Positions 5,220 to 5,471 of a stretch of 5,471 nucleotides of DNA are shown piece after piece. Source of the DNA: CAYLZO01 sp964387775 (GTDB lineage: Bacteria > Chloroflexota > Anaerolineae > JAAYZQ01); the NCBI GenBank assembly GCA_964387775.1, contig CAYLZO010000296.1:1-5471 (forward strand), in the 5' to 3' direction. The position numbers were made by a program, and so were the translations under genes. The notes under the pieces were generated by a model. The model ran no database searches, was not told the origin of the DNA, and worked only from the letters and a program-made list of their open reading frames with translations. Every line of letters begins with the position of its first letter. The stretch's first letter is position 1.

Positions 5220-5471
5220 CACCCTTCGCAGCCAGCCTTGACCCGCCGACACCCACGACACAGCTTGCCGAAAGTAGCTGAAACGGCGTTTGGATTTCCT
5301 TCTATGGGGCAGGCCGTCAAGACGCACCTTGCCTACACGCTGGACCGCATCGTTTTGACGGCCAGCGTCCGTTGTTTGCGGCGTCCGGGGCGCTCGTTTA
5401 CGGAGCGGGAATGAGCGCTCGACGGTGGCTCTCTTCCTTGGGGGGACGAGACTCCGGGTTCTATCGCAGCC
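5220..5471. other. Unassigned tail after the IS91 remnant
   Basis: About 250 bases hold no recognisable gene. The frame of the IS91 remnant continues by chance to a TGA ending at 5414. A less GC-rich patch at about 5265-5305 (around GGCGTTTGGATTTCCT) could be the distal end of the same IS91-type element after an internal deletion, which is only a guess. Short inverted repeats occupy 5312-5368, and GAGCGCTC at 5412-5419 is an isolated palindrome. Confidence 0.4.
5312..5363 (+). repeat. 13-base inverted repeat with alternative overlapping stem
   Basis: GGCCGTCAAGACG (5312-5324) pairs with CGTTTTGACGGCC (5351-5363) with one mismatch, which becomes a G-U pair in RNA, around a 26-base loop. A second inverted repeat ACGCTGG/CCAGCGT (5337-5343 and 5362-5368) overlaps the right arm, so the two stems are mutually exclusive. 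No gene follows closely within the window, so its role is open. Confidence 0.5.

Noticed and set aside
4719..5327. Reverse-strand open frame of 202 codons opposite the IS91 remnant
   Set aside because: The forward strand carries the recognisable zinc-binding motif; the reverse frame is its Gly/Arg/Ala-rich shadow.
5312..5430. Integron attC-like site
   Set aside because: I could not find the paired GTTRRRY and RYYYAAC core sites in the required arrangement.
1..5471. CRISPR array, tRNA, rRNA or riboswitch
   Set aside because: No regularly spaced direct repeats, cloverleaf-forming segment or known RNA consensus was seen on either strand.

Overview
The window is GC-rich bacterial DNA of an accessory, mobile-element-rich kind. 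Lipoprotein signal peptides and Sec-type signals show that the resident genes encode cell-envelope or secreted proteins of a probable Gram-negative. Neither the proteins nor the DNA fixes the lineage. My guess of an environmental high-GC phylum (Gemmatimonadota, Acidobacteriota or Myxococcota type) rests only on general style and is weak.

Layout. Positions 1-139 are a left flank without a convincing gene. Positions 157-1494 are an insertion sequence with an IS481-type DDE transposase. It has 24-base imperfect terminal inverted repeats (162-185 and 1467-1490) and lies between two exact 17-base direct copies of GCCGGTGCCAGACCCCC (140-156 and 1495-1511). The transposase frame has no stop inside the element. 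It runs in frame across the right end and through a complete downstream lipoprotein gene, so the open frame 424-2529 is a transposase-lipoprotein chimera of 701 codons. The lipoprotein has its own start at 1549.

Downstream are four co-directional genes for exported proteins in two pairs. Pair one is a 326-residue lipoprotein (1549-2529) and a 174-residue exported protein with four mature cysteines (2526-3050). They share an ATGA stop/start junction with a strong ribosome binding site, and a hairpin terminator candidate (3068-3097) follows. Pair two is a predicted secreted protein with two HEXXH motifs (3148-4038) and a 268-residue lipoprotein (3987-4793) that overlaps it. None belongs to a family I can name with confidence. 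The coupled arrangement suggests each pair acts together at the envelope, and the HEXXH protein is the only one with a readable biochemical hint (zinc peptidase-like).

The right end (4794-5471) holds no intact gene. A remnant of an IS91-family transposase, covering its N-terminal zinc-binding region, lies at about 4941-5219. It has no start codon and breaks off abruptly just after the last zinc ligands. It is followed by about 250 bases of unassigned DNA with a 13-base inverted repeat. The resident envelope genes are therefore bracketed by an apparently complete IS on one side and a degraded IS on the other.
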